From contig JARLGI010000011.1 in NCBI GenBank assembly GCA_031296115.1, forward strand, positions 95,262-159,261: DNA of 64,000 nt, in the 5' to 3' direction. Positions 49,996 to 59,108 of this stretch are shown here, piece by piece. The first letter of the stretch is position 1; each line of letters starts with the position of its first letter. The notes beneath the pieces were generated by a model that saw only the letters and a program-made list of their open reading frames with translations, had not been told where the DNA came from and did not search any database. The position numbers and the translations under genes were made by a program. This DNA is from Acidobacteriota bacterium. Its GTDB lineage: Bacteria; Acidobacteriota; Terriglobia; Terriglobales; Acidobacteriaceae.

Positions 49996-51537
49996 ATGCG
50001 GTTTCCGGATCCATTACGCCGTACTCTCTGGATCTGGCAGTCCATCGTCTGGCTGGCCGGCTGGATTGTGCCCCGGCAGCAGCGCCCCGAATGGCGACAG
50101 CAAAGGAATCGCCAAGTCTGGTACTGGGCCTACTTTCTGGTCGAATCCAGTCATTTCGCGCGAGGCAAAAGACTTGAACTGGCTAAGTACTATTGGCGCC
50201 TTTTCGGCGACGCGTTCTGGCGTCGCTACGATCGCGAACCGTTTCTGCGCAGGGCCGACCGCATGCGCAGGTCGCCGGCAACCTGTCTCTTGACCATCTT
50301 CTCGCTCGTAGTTGGCCTAGTGCTCGTGGGTGGGTGCATCCCGGCTGCGCTGTCGTTCTCCTCATCGGCCGTCTCGCAACCCGAACGTGCATGCCTCGTC
50401 AGCCTGAACGGCAAGTTCAGGCGCTTCCGGTCAGAAACGCTGTTCGACTTCGCGTCCGCGTGGACGGGCAGCAGATTACTCGAGAGCGTTGCACCATACT
50501 CGTGGGGACCGGCGCGGCTTTTCGCGACAAAACGTACCGTCCCGATTTGGTCAGCGCGCGTGGCCCCCACATTCTTCGACGTGTTAGGCGTTAAGGCAGC
50601 CTTGGGCAGGACGTTTCACAGCGGGGACGCGCAACCTTGCGGCAATTGCGCTGTGCTGAACCACGAGACCTGGCGGGTGCAGTTCCGCGGTGATCCTGCG
50701 GTGGTGGGTCGTGTCATCGTGGTGGATGGCGATGAGAAAGCTGTGATCGGTGTGCTGCCTGCCAACTTTCACCTTGCCTCTCCTGACATAGCTGTCTGGA
50801 CTCTTCTCGACTCAGCCTCGTTGTCTTTTACCAACTTCGTGGAGAGGGTTGGGGCGGTCGCCCGGATGAAGGACGGTGCCACGGAAGGGAAAGTCGAGAC
50901 CGATCTCGCCGACCTCAGTGAGAATGCGGGCTACGTATTTCCTGCATCGATTCTGAAGGTGACCTCGATCCAGACAGAGGTGCGTCGAACGGTGGAGATG
51001 TACTTGGCAATTGTGCTATTTTCGGTCATGTGTGCCGCGTCGATCGTTTACGTGCGCCGCCCCGGCGGAAACCTGCCCAGAGTTCCAACGAGTTTCGGCG
51101 AGCGCTGCCGCTGGTGGGGGTTTTTTGTCGCAAAATCCGTGCTGCTGCTGATCGCTAGCGGCCTGCTTGCGTGGGCCGGCGTGCACTGGATAGCGATCTA
51201 TCTGGTGGGGTCGTTATATCCCATGGCCGATCTGGTTGCGTGGTGGCTCTTCCTGGTCCTTTCCGTCGCTCCCTTATCGTGGTCGATTCAGGATCAACAA
51301 AGTCGCTGCCGCGTCTGCCTTCGCCGGCTGGGGATTCCCATCATGATCGGCATCCCCGGGTATGTCCTGTTGAACTGGTCGGGAACGGAGATGGTATGCA
51401 GTGCTGGGCACGGCTCCCTATACCTGCCTGATTCGGAGGCCAATTGGCTGGAACGCGACCGCTGGAACAGCTTCGACGAATCGTGGGCCGACTTATTTCG
51501 CGGCGAACTGGAGAACGGTCCGCCACAAGGCGAATAA
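49996..51537 (+). CDS. MacB-core membrane protein (truncated ADOP-type permease)
   Basis: 513 residues from the ATG at 49996 (GAGGATC upstream). After a Trp/Arg-rich N-terminus, a membrane helix (CLLTIFSLVVGLVLVGGCIP, ~98-117) opens into a MacB-like periplasmic core: VAPTFFDVLGVKAALGRTF, AVLNHETWRVQFRGDPAVVG, VIGVLPANFHL. Three C-terminal helices follow (MYLAIVLFSVMCAASIVYV; VAKSVLLLIASGLLAWAGV; LVAWWLFLVLSVAPLSW). Acidobacterial ADOP permeases usually have about 800 residues with two FtsX domains; here only one core and no ABC ATPase nearby. It may be a degenerate or specialised MacB-like protein, and transport is doubtful. Confidence 0.75.
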   Translation: MRFPDPLRRTLWIWQSIVWLAGWIVPRQQRPEWRQQRNRQVWYWAYFLVESSHFARGKRLELAKYYWRLFGDAFWRRYDREPFLRRADRMRRSPATCLLTIFSLVVGLVLVGGCIPAALSFSSSAVSQPERACLVSLNGKFRRFRSETLFDFASAWTGSRLLESVAPYSWGPARLFATKRTVPIWSARVAPTFFDVLGVKAALGRTFHSGDAQPCGNCAVLNHETWRVQFRGDPAVVGRVIVVDGDEKAVIGVLPANFHLASPDIAVWTLLDSASLSFTNFVERVGAVARMKDGATEGKVETDLADLSENAGYVFPASILKVTSIQTEVRRTVEMYLAIVLFSVMCAASIVYVRRPGGNLPRVPTSFGERCRWWGFFVAKSVLLLIASGLLAWAGVHWIAIYLVGSLYPMADLVAWWLFLVLSVAPLSWSIQDQQSRCRVCLRRLGIPIMIGIPGYVLLNWSGTEMVCSAGHGSLYLPDSEANWLERDRWNSFDESWADLFRGELENGPPQGE

Positions 51538-51558
51538 TGACTGCTGGGATGCAACCGG

Positions 51559-52416
51559 CTAGGGTCTTCTCATCGGCAGCGCCAATACCTGGTGGACGGC
51601 GTTTGACAGATCGGCAACACTGAAAGGTTTTTGCAAGAACGGCCCGCCCTGCATCAGGATGTCACGTCGCGCCGCGCTGTCCTCCGTGTAACCCGGCATG
51701 AAGAGCATCCGGACGTTCGGGTAAAGCCTGCCGACCTCGACCGCCAGTTCGTGACCTCCCATGCCGGGCATGACCAGGTCGGTAGGAACAAGATCGACAT
51801 GACTGTTCATTTGGCAGATGCGCAGAGCGGCATCACCATTGGCGGCTTCCATCACGTGATAGCCCAACTGTTCCAGGCATAAGCGAACGTTGCCCCGGAT
51901 CATGGCCTCATCCTCGACCACCAGCACGGTTTGACCTGAAGGACGTGAGGCCGTTTCGTTGCGAGGGATGGGGGCTTCCGGGGCAGTTGTGGTCACGGGA
52001 AAATAAATCTTGAATGTCGTGCCATGCCCCGGTTCGCTGTGCACCCACACATAGCCGCCGCTCTGTTTCACGATGCCATACACAATGGCCAGTCCTAAGC
52101 CCGTGCCTTTCCCCACGTCTTTGGTGGTAAAGAAGGGGTCGAAGATGCGCGGCAGAATCGACTTGTCCATGCCGACTCTGGTATCGCTGACGGCCAACAT
52201 CACATAGCGTCCGGGCTGCACGGTTGGATGTTCTTGGATGTAGGCGTCGTCCAGGTCGACGGTCGACGTTTCCAGGTGCAGGATCCCGCCTTCAGGCATG
52301 GCGTCGCGGGCATTGACCGTCAGGTTGAGAATCACCTGGGTAAGCTGGTCGGGATCCAGACGCGCGTTCTCCACCAAATCAGAGAGCTTGGTGACCAGTG
52401 CTGTGACTTGCGACAC
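51559..52416 (-). pseudogene. Decayed hybrid histidine kinase (ATPase plus receiver)
   Basis: 285 codons. Starts abruptly in a HATPase domain (QLTQVILNLTVNARDAMPEGG) and ends in a receiver; no sensor domain or HisKA with phospho-His exists, and there is no ribosome site. G1 box reads SDTRVGM where SDTGVGM is expected. In the receiver, VVEDEAMIRGNV and TDLVMPGMGG (phospho-Asp present) are normal, but FMPGYTEDSA replaces the usual FMSGYT, losing the conserved Ser/Thr, while LQKPF (Lys) remains. These losses suggest a non-functional remnant or a stand-alone acceptor. It is adjacent to the MacB-like gene, convergent. Confidence 0.75.
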
Positions 52417-52502
52417 ACTTGAGTATGCAGCGTAGTAGCTCTTTAGTGCTAGTTACCGAAAAACAGGGTAGGCCTTGCAGAAAGAGTGGTGTATTGACAA
52501 CG

Positions 52503-53285
52503 CTATTTCTTGAGCGGATCCGGTAGCCAATGCCGCAGTGGGCAAACCTCGCAGTTGGCTTCTTGCCTGTGACAGTAATGCTTGCCGACTTGCACCAGAA
52601 GGCCGTGCATTTCGTTATAGACCTGGACTAGACGAGCGCGTTCAACTGTGCTCATCGCCGAGGGCGGATGGACTATCGGTGGCGAGGGATCAACGATTTC
52701 CGCCGCAGATGGCGCATCTTCACGCCGCAACGCTCGCTCGACAAGCCCGCGAATCTCATCGTATTTCGCTCCCGGTCCGATCACCTCATGGCGTTCCAGG
52801 ATGCGGCGAGTGTAGGCGTCCACCACAAAAATCTCGTGGTTGCCGGCATAGAGCAAGATGGAGTCGGCAGTCTCCGGTCCAATGCCCTTCTGGGCGAGCA
52901 ACTCGGCGCGAAGCTCGGACGTAGTCGTCGCGAACAATCGCTCCAGCGAGCCGCCATACCGCGCATCGAGAAACTCGACGAAGTTCTTCAGCCGCCGAGC
53001 TTTCTGCCGAAAATAGCCTGATGAACGGATGAGCTGTTCAAGGTCAGGCAGCGCCAGGGCGCGAATCCCGTTGATGCTGAGTTGGTTCGCCGCTCGCAGG
53101 CGGTTCATGGCGCGCTCAACATTCGTCCACGAAGTGTTCTGCGTGAGGATGGCACCAACGATAACCTCGAATGTACTCTCGGCTGGCCACCAATGCTGGC
53201 GTCCCCAGGCGCGCGACAGCTTGCGATACATAGCGCCCACGGTGGCTACGGGGTTTCGCGATCTGGCGGGTTTCAGGGCTGGCAC
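52503..53285 (-). CDS. Endonuclease III-related HhH-GPD DNA glycosylase
   Basis: 260 residues from a GTG overlapping the previous stop by one base. HhH-GPD features: FEVIVGAILTQNTSWTNVERAM, helix-hairpin-helix LLAQKGIGPETADSI (130-143), catalytic Asp156 in VVDAYTRR. Endonuclease III has Lys in the hairpin (GVGRKTA); here it is Glu138, so bifunctional lyase activity is doubtful and a monofunctional glycosylase is more likely. The iron-sulfur loop is C-x6-C-x2-C (YCHRQEANCEVCPLRHWLP), and the fourth Cys is absent (Leu in its place). A ~35-residue insert (APSAAEIVDPSPPIVHPPSA) is unusual. It removes damaged bases; the target is unknown. Confidence 0.88.
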   Translation of the reverse strand: MPALKPARSRNPVATVGAMYRKLSRAWGRQHWWPAESTFEVIVGAILTQNTSWTNVERAMNRLRAANQLSINGIRALALPDLEQLIRSSGYFRQKARRLKNFVEFLDARYGGSLERLFATTTSELRAELLAQKGIGPETADSILLYAGNHEIFVVDAYTRRILERHEVIGPGAKYDEIRGLVERALRREDAPSAAEIVDPSPPIVHPPSAMSTVERARLVQVYNEMHGLLVQVGKHYCHRQEANCEVCPLRHWLPDPLKK

Positions 53286-53635
53286 TACTTGCCTTGCTTA
53301 AGCTGCTGCTTCCAGCCCAGGATGCGGGCCTTGTTGGCCTCCGCTTCGGCCTCCGGAACCATGCCTTTGCGCTGATACAGAATCGAAAGGCTGGTGTGTG
53401 CCAGGACATCATCGGGATCCAGTTCCGTGATGCGGTTGGCGACCGCGATGGCCTTGTCGAATTGCTCGGTGTCCTGATACACGCGCGCTAGGCCATGCAT
53501 GGCATCAACGAAGGAAGGGTCAGCCGCGATAGCCGCTTCGTACTCCCGGATCGCTGCCAACTGGTGACCCTCGGCGTAGAAGTCCAGTGCCGCATAGTAG
53601 TGGTATTCGGCTGTTTGTCGTTGCTGGTCGCTCAT
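53285..53635 (-). CDS. Small TPR protein
   Basis: 116 residues of tetratricopeptide-type helices: AEYHYYAALDFYAEGHQLAAI, REYEAAIAADPSFVDAMHGL, ARVYQDTEQFDKAIAVANRI, TELDPDDVLAHTSLSILYQR. About three full repeats, no signal peptide, basic tail. It is cytoplasmic and a scaffold. Its stop overlaps the glycosylase start by one base, so they form a two-gene unit. Confidence 0.85.
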   Translation of the reverse strand: MSDQQRQTAEYHYYAALDFYAEGHQLAAIREYEAAIAADPSFVDAMHGLARVYQDTEQFDKAIAVANRITELDPDDVLAHTSLSILYQRKGMVPEAEAEANKARILGWKQQLKQGK

Positions 53636-53745
53636 GCTGGATGGATGCGGCTCCGGCTGAGTTTAGCATGGAGCGCGTACCGGTGTGGCAGAGCTGCGGC
53701 GAGACGAGAGAGCGCTGGTCAGGCTTTCTCTTATACTGATACTCG

Positions 53746-53979
53746 ATGCGCAAGATCCTGCTTTTTTTGTGGAACGCCACCCGTGGCCATCGCCTTGCTC
53801 CGTGGCGCAGCCCATACTTGCGCTGGCGAATCGAAACTTACACCGGCATCAAGATGCAGAGCATCGGGTTCCTGGAGTTCTGCGGGTTCACCTGGCGCGA
53901 GCGCAAGGAGTTAGTGCGTTTCCTCAAATGGACGGGCGAGATGGAACGTTACGCCCGGGTGAAACCGAAGAACCCGTAG
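53746..53979 (+). CDS. Small conserved-looking basic protein
   Basis: 77 residues: MRKILLFLWNATRGHRLAPW then RSPYLRWRIETYTGIKMQSI and FCGFTWRERKELVRFLKWTG. Arg/Trp/Lys-rich with no signal peptide; resembles short acidobacterial proteins of unknown function. Trp pairs and basic helices could contact membranes or nucleic acid. Divergent from the TPR gene; stop 65 bases before the SDR gene's stop (convergent). Confidence 0.7.
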   Translation: MRKILLFLWNATRGHRLAPWRSPYLRWRIETYTGIKMQSIGFLEFCGFTWRERKELVRFLKWTGEMERYARVKPKNP

Positions 53980-54044
53980 GAGCTGTGCCGCCGCCGAGAG
54001 GCTGGCATCGCGGTCAAGACACCGGTCACTCTTTTCGGGGCCTT

Positions 54045-54827
54045 CTACGTTCCCGGCACTACGCCTCCATCGACCGACAGGACCGTGCCGGTGACGAACG
54101 ACGCCTGGTCAGACGCCAGCCAGCAATAGGCGTCGGCGATTTCTTCCGGCTTGCCTAACCTTCCCAGCGGCGTGTGCGAAACCATGGAATCCAGGATCTT
54201 CTCCGGCATCTGCTTCACCATTTCCGTACCAATGTACCCGGGGGCGACGGCGTTGACCCGGATATGGTGGCGCCCCAACTCACGGGCCCACGTCTTGGTC
54301 ATGGCAATGACTGCGCCCTTGGTGGCGATGTAGTTGGTCTGGCCGAAATTGCCATAAAGTCCGACCACCGATGAGGCATTCAGGATCACGCCTCCGCCGC
54401 CGGCAATCACGTGCGGCGCGACCGCACGGGTGGCGAGGAACACGCCCTTCAGGTTTACGTTGATGACCGAATCAAACTGCTCTTCGCTCATGCTGGAGAC
54501 GACGGTGCCGTCCTTCACCTTAACCAGTAGGCCATCGCGTAGTATGCCGGCGTTGTTGACCAACACGTCAATGCGCTTCCACCGGGCCAAAACGGCGTCG
54601 ACACCGGCCTGCACCGACTGCGCGTCGGTCACGTTCACCTTGCAGAACATGGCCTGGCCGCTGGCCGCCTCCAACTCTTTCACCAGACCGTCGGCCACGG
54701 CGTCGTTGACATCCCAGGCGGCGACCTTGGCGCCTTCTTGTGCGAAACGCAGTGCAGTCGCACGTCCTATGCCGGAAGAACCGCCGGTTACGATGACTAC
54801 TTTGTTACGAAGCCCAGTATCTTTCAT
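54045..54827 (-). CDS. Short-chain dehydrogenase (3-oxoacyl reductase, FabG/PhaB-like)
   Basis: 260 residues from the ATG at 54827 with CTGGAGGACGA upstream. Rossmann TGGSSGIGRATA (residues ~14-25), NNAGILRDGLLVK, Ser in NASSVVGLYG and Tyr-x-x-x-Lys in TNYIATKGAVIAMT, and a C-terminal VTGTVLSVDGGVVPG. It reduces 3-oxoacyl substrates with NAD(P)H. It is divergent from a thiolase gene, so a joint role in acyl-CoA metabolism, perhaps acetoacetyl-CoA reduction, is likely. The LLVK segment is typical of FabG. Confidence 0.9.
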   Translation of the reverse strand: MKDTGLRNKVVIVTGGSSGIGRATALRFAQEGAKVAAWDVNDAVADGLVKELEAASGQAMFCKVNVTDAQSVQAGVDAVLARWKRIDVLVNNAGILRDGLLVKVKDGTVVSSMSEEQFDSVINVNLKGVFLATRAVAPHVIAGGGGVILNASSVVGLYGNFGQTNYIATKGAVIAMTKTWARELGRHHIRVNAVAPGYIGTEMVKQMPEKILDSMVSHTPLGRLGKPEEIADAYCWLASDQASFVTGTVLSVDGGVVPGT

Positions 54828-54938
54828 TCGTCCTCCAGGAAACGTGCGCCGATAGGAATGAACACCTTCAACCATTCTCCTACAATTGCTTTGAAACCGG
54901 ATACCCGATGGGAAGGAATTAGTGCAGCTGCGTGATCC

Positions 54939-54952
54939 GTGACCTGCGTCAC
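54939..54952. promoter_or_regulatory. Possible operator between SDR and thiolase genes
   Basis: GTGAC-CTGC-GTCAC is a perfect 5-bp inverted repeat in the 229-base divergent region. Could bind a shared regulator. No clear -35/-10 was assigned. Confidence 0.25.
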
Positions 54953-55056
54953 ATACTCTCATCTCGCCGCTGTGATAACAGAGAGAGCCTGTCCAAATTG
55001 TCAGGACCGCCAGTAACGATCACGCTGACGGCAGGAAAGTATCGCAAGGAGAAATC

Positions 55057-56265
55057 ATGAATAAGCCGGTATACATCGCCGCCTTCAGCCAGTCGAAATT
55101 CGGGAAGTTGATGGGCATGACAGTGCCGCAGATTCTGTCCAACGCGGTCACAGAGGTGTGCCAGCAAATTGCGGTCGAACCATCAGTCATCGACATGGGA
55201 GCAGTGGGCTCTGCCTGCAACTTCACCTTGAACAAGCAGGGGCTGCTCTCCGGACTGGTTGCGACCGTCCCCGGCATGGCCGGCAAGCCGATTGAATCGG
55301 TGGAAAACGCCTGCGCGTCGGGCGGGCAGGCAGTGCTGTCGGTCATCTACAAACTGTTGAGCGGAGTCGGCGATGTAGGTGTGGCAGTCGGCTACGAAAA
55401 GATGCGCGATAACGACGGCAAGATAGACGGCAAGCTGATCGGCGAAGTACTGGGCTACTACTCCCATCCCGACGAGAGGACGGGAAAGGTCTTCATCTTC
55501 CCGCATTTGTTTGCTGAGATCATGCAGTGCTACCTACAGGTGTACGGCGTCAGCGAGAGCGACCTAGTCCAGATTGCGGTGAATGAATACCAGAACGCGA
55601 GGTTCAATCCTTATGCGCAGATGAACAAGGTCCAGATCACGCTGGACCAGGCGATGAAGATCGAAGGCATCAATCGCTACGTGGTCGAGGGCCTGCCGTT
55701 GAAGACCTACGACTGCTCCCAGATCACGGACGGCTATGCCGCGCTGATTCTTGCCACCGAGGAAGGGCTGAACAAGCTGGGGGTCGCCAAGGCCGATTGT
55801 GTTGAGATCGCCGGCTATGCGCAGGCCACCGATCCATTGCAGAAAGAAGGACGCAATACACTGGTTCCAGCGGGCGCACATAAGGCAATGCGGCGTGCTT
55901 ACGAAATGGCGGGCGTTGTGCCCACGGAGGTGAATGTTGCCGAAATCCACGACTGCTTCACCGTCGCGGCGGCCATCGGTACCGAGGTCATCGGCAAGGC
56001 ATCGCCAGGCAAGGGCGCTCGTTATTGGGTCGAAGGCAAGGCGGCGGTGGACGGCGATTGCGCCATCAACATGTCAGGTGGGCTTATCGCCAAAGGACAT
56101 CCTGTCGGCGCCACCGGCGTGGCCATGATTGGTTCATGTTTTACGCAACTGAAAGGCAAGGCCTCGAAGGAGATTCAGAGAAAGGATGCGGAGGTTGCAG
56201 CAACGTTCAATATCGGCGGCGCCATGTGCGCATCGGTGTGCACGGTGCTGCGTAACCCGGTGTAG
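55057..56265 (+). CDS. Thiolase-family acetyl-CoA acyltransferase
   Basis: 402 residues. Nucleophile Cys86 in VENACASGGQ, the HDCF motif in NVAEIHDCFTVAAAI and the C-terminal GGLIAKGHPVGATG (catalytic His). The HDCF form and insert pattern point to the SCP2/SCPx-like thiolase group rather than biosynthetic PhaA/AtoB. It catalyses acyl-CoA thiolysis or condensation. AAGGAG 8 bases before the ATG. Divergent from the SDR gene, and the pair could convert acyl-CoA intermediates; a link to the phaR/phasin genes 46 kb away is possible but unproven. Confidence 0.9.
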   Translation: MNKPVYIAAFSQSKFGKLMGMTVPQILSNAVTEVCQQIAVEPSVIDMGAVGSACNFTLNKQGLLSGLVATVPGMAGKPIESVENACASGGQAVLSVIYKLLSGVGDVGVAVGYEKMRDNDGKIDGKLIGEVLGYYSHPDERTGKVFIFPHLFAEIMQCYLQVYGVSESDLVQIAVNEYQNARFNPYAQMNKVQITLDQAMKIEGINRYVVEGLPLKTYDCSQITDGYAALILATEEGLNKLGVAKADCVEIAGYAQATDPLQKEGRNTLVPAGAHKAMRRAYEMAGVVPTEVNVAEIHDCFTVAAAIGTEVIGKASPGKGARYWVEGKAAVDGDCAINMSGGLIAKGHPVGATGVAMIGSCFTQLKGKASKEIQRKDAEVAATFNIGGAMCASVCTVLRNPV

Positions 56266-56382
56266 CTTTGGAGCGGTCTCCGGTCGAAGCGTGGTGACAC
56301 GAAGCCTGGTCTTCTGCACGACCACGCGATTCTAGGACGGCATGTCGAATGCCAGCGTATACTTCGGATTGCAGGTGCGCCC

Positions 56383-56754
56383 ATGGGTTCAACTCCGACT
56401 GGAAAGCTCCCGCTAATATTGTGCATTGACGACGCGGACATTGCTCTGCGCGTTAAGAAACTATTGCTGGCCAACGCCGGCTACAGCGTGCTGACCGCGA
56501 ACTCAGCGGAAGCCGGCTTCGAGCTTTTTAAGGAGAACACAGTCGACCTTGTCGTCTCCGACCACTTCCTGAGCTTGAAGACGGGCACTGAGATCGCCAA
56601 AGAGATGAAGCAACTGAAGCCGGAAGTGCCCATCCTCATTGTCTCAGCAGCAGTCGAAAAGCCGGAAGGACTTGAGTTTGCCGACGGTTTCCTGCCGAAA
56701 GGCGAGCATGCCAATGTCTTACTGAGTGCCATCGCGAAGCTGCTCGGCAGGTAA
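56383..56754 (+). CDS. Stand-alone response-regulator receiver
   Basis: 123 residues, one CheY-like domain: LILCIDDADIALRVKKLL (acidic pair), phospho-Asp in DLVVSDHFLS, Ser in ILIVSAAVEKPEG, Lys in FLPKGEH. Residues after the Asp (HFLSLKTGTE) are not the usual MP-x-M-x-G. No output domain, so it is a phosphate shuttle or regulator of protein contacts. No kinase is adjacent. A short Gly/Ser/Thr N-terminus precedes the domain. Confidence 0.9.
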   Translation: MGSTPTGKLPLILCIDDADIALRVKKLLLANAGYSVLTANSAEAGFELFKENTVDLVVSDHFLSLKTGTEIAKEMKQLKPEVPILIVSAAVEKPEGLEFADGFLPKGEHANVLLSAIAKLLGR

Positions 56755-56777
56755 TTGCTCCGCTCGACCGCTTTCCC

Positions 56778-58676
56778 TTAGTTCAGAAGTCCGTAAACAT
56801 CGACCTCATTCTGCGCCCCGACAAAGGCCAGACCATCGGCGACCGTCGGCACCGCAAACTTCACGGCACCTCCTGCCTGATCGCGTTGCTGGTTCTGGGT
56901 CGAGTTATAAAGCTCATTGGTTAGGTTGTTAGCGTCGTAGGCGCGGAGGACAGCTCTCCCGCCCTGATAGGTATCGGTCTGGATGATCCAGACGATTCCA
57001 TTGTTGACGCCGTTGGAAGAGATGGACGCGGTCGGTCCGGGGTAACCGAAAGACTCGGGAGTTGCCGACGTGGCCTGTGGCTGGATTTGCTGGGCCACAG
57101 GGTCATAGTGGAATGCCACCATGGGTGCATACACGCCCCCAAAATAGAGATTGTCGTTCCACATGGCGGGCGCTCCCCACACGCCTCCAATTGCGGAAGG
57201 CAAAGTCTGCACGATCTGCGTGTCGCCACCGGGATTGAAATGTCCCATGTTGTCGCGATTCACCAGGTCGATGGTGCCTTCCTTGCCGACCTGTACCAGC
57301 AGGTGCGGGTACTTCGCGCCCGGCTGGTCAGGCAGCAACATGACTCCTCCGGAGGCGACATCGGTATCGTTGGAGTTCAGCATTGCCTGGTCCCAAGGTG
57401 TGAAATAGTCCGCCACCCCAGGGTTTTTTGCAAAAGTCAGCCGCAGGATGCTGTCTCCGTAGTCGATGCCGCCGACATTCACATCGAAATAGCCGTTCCC
57501 TGTAGCAACGTACACGTTGTTATTGGAATCCACGGCCGGTCCGGCGCCGCTGGCCCACAGTCCTCCTTCATATGCGTTGGGAGTGGTGACGTACACGCCG
57601 GTGGGACTCAACAAATTCTTATCGAACGTCATTAGGTAGCCGTGGTAATCGCCTTCGTCGCAGTGCGAGGCCCAGGAAACGATGACCGAGCCGTTAGAGA
57701 GGGCTAGGGCTGACCGCTGGTGCTGGATACGGGGGTCAAAAATCAGATATCCGTTCTGGTTCCCCGTACCAGTTCCCGGAGTTTTCGCGTAGATAGGCGC
57801 ACCAAAGTACCCGTCCTTGAAGTATTCAAGTCCTGTGCTCAGGTCCAACACGTGCATGCGCTGGTAGAACGTAGTTGACTGGCCGACCGTCTCCTTGGTT
57901 TTCGCCACCAGATAGATTTCGTTGCTTGCTAGATCAATCACCGGCGTGCTGGTGATACCGATCTCGGGAATAAGGTCGCTGCAATTCACGTCGCCGCTGG
58001 TTACCGGTTGTATCAGGCGGTTGCCGATGGTGCCGATAAAACTCTTTTGCCAGAGCTTCTGCCCACTGTTGGCGTCGAAGGCGTAAACCTGGTCGTGCTC
58101 GGTCACCACATACACCACATTGTGGGCGTTCCCGTTGATCTTTACCCCAGGCACATAGAGAGGCTGTGCGTACACGTAGCCGGTCACTGGCAATGTCAGG
58201 CGCTTACCAAACTGCACCTCGTTGACATTGGATGGCGTCAGGATGGTTTCCTTCGGGTTGCTACCGCTGCGGTAGTTGTCGTTGTGATAGGTAGTGACGG
58301 CGACGCCGACCTGGTTGCTGCAGTTCTTAGCGCAATACTTCGAGGCGTTCCTGACGTTGGTGCAGCACTGCTCATCAGGGTTACAACAGCCGAGGCCACA
58401 CACTTTGTCGGGGGGCGAACACACCTGTGGAGCTGTCGATGGCAATCCGAACAGTTTCCCAAATGAATCGCGGTCCTGCGCCAGAAGAAAATCGTCGGCG
58501 ATGCCGGGCACACTTTCCGATCGGATTCCCGGTCGAATGTCAGGCAAAGCGCAGTGCTCGTTTGGTACGACAGCAGTTGGCGATGCCGTATTTGACGCAG
58601 TAGTATTGGCTGCTTGGCAGCACGAGGCGACGAAGACAAGTGCTGCCGCAATAAGCGGACTAACTCTCATGGTCAT
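56778..58676 (-). CDS. PQQ-type beta-propeller lipoprotein with Cys-rich knob
   Basis: 632 residues. Signal peptide with lipobox VASC (Cys19), so probably a lipoprotein. Residues 86-119 hold eight cysteines (C86, C93, C97, C98, C104, C105, C115, C119) in CGLGCCNPDEQCC...YCAKNC, a granulin-like disulfide knob. From ~125 onward are propeller blades of the quinoprotein/pyrrolo-quinoline type: TYHNDNYRSGSNPKETILTP, VYVVTEHDQVYAFDANSGQK, KLWQKSFIG, ASNEIYLVAKTKE, VDSNNNVYVATGNGYFDV. Cofactor-binding residues cannot be judged; many such acidobacterial propellers are non-enzymatic. AGGACG precedes the ATG. Confidence 0.85.
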   Translation of the reverse strand: MTMRVSPLIAAALVFVASCCQAANTTASNTASPTAVVPNEHCALPDIRPGIRSESVPGIADDFLLAQDRDSFGKLFGLPSTAPQVCSPPDKVCGLGCCNPDEQCCTNVRNASKYCAKNCSNQVGVAVTTYHNDNYRSGSNPKETILTPSNVNEVQFGKRLTLPVTGYVYAQPLYVPGVKINGNAHNVVYVVTEHDQVYAFDANSGQKLWQKSFIGTIGNRLIQPVTSGDVNCSDLIPEIGITSTPVIDLASNEIYLVAKTKETVGQSTTFYQRMHVLDLSTGLEYFKDGYFGAPIYAKTPGTGTGNQNGYLIFDPRIQHQRSALALSNGSVIVSWASHCDEGDYHGYLMTFDKNLLSPTGVYVTTPNAYEGGLWASGAGPAVDSNNNVYVATGNGYFDVNVGGIDYGDSILRLTFAKNPGVADYFTPWDQAMLNSNDTDVASGGVMLLPDQPGAKYPHLLVQVGKEGTIDLVNRDNMGHFNPGGDTQIVQTLPSAIGGVWGAPAMWNDNLYFGGVYAPMVAFHYDPVAQQIQPQATSATPESFGYPGPTASISSNGVNNGIVWIIQTDTYQGGRAVLRAYDANNLTNELYNSTQNQQRDQAGGAVKFAVPTVADGLAFVGAQNEVDVYGLLN

Positions 58677-59108
58677 ACTTACGTCCTAACCGGGATTTCC
58701 ATTTTGTCCCGGAGGCGAGCTATCATGCCACCGCTTCCCTTGGAAATCAATCTGTTTTGTCTCTCAAGTGAGACCTTTGACGGCGTGGTGCTGCTCCCAC
58801 CCCCCGTTGCTCTCCACTCCGTCCCTGAGGAGTGCTGACTCCAAGGCGCTTGGGCATACACCTTCGGTTCACGATCATCCGAACTTTCGATGTCGTCTTC
58901 TACCCGCTTGCGAATAAGATGCGAGGTCGCCACCTTCGGAAGTGTACCTGCTGGCGAACGAGGCGTCTGCCCAGCGTGCACAGAGTGTCAAAATAGAGTA
59001 TACGTTAATTCCGCGCATGCGCCGACCTGCTGCTTCTTCAGGCGACTCCCGCAAATTCAAATACTTCCACGATATACAATGTGACTGCGTTAACGACTCG
59101 GGTTTTGA
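58677..59108. other. 432-base intergenic region
   Basis: No supportable gene or repeat. It separates the minus-strand propeller gene from the plus-strand glycosyltransferase and presumably carries divergent promoters; none was assigned with confidence. Confidence 0.4.
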
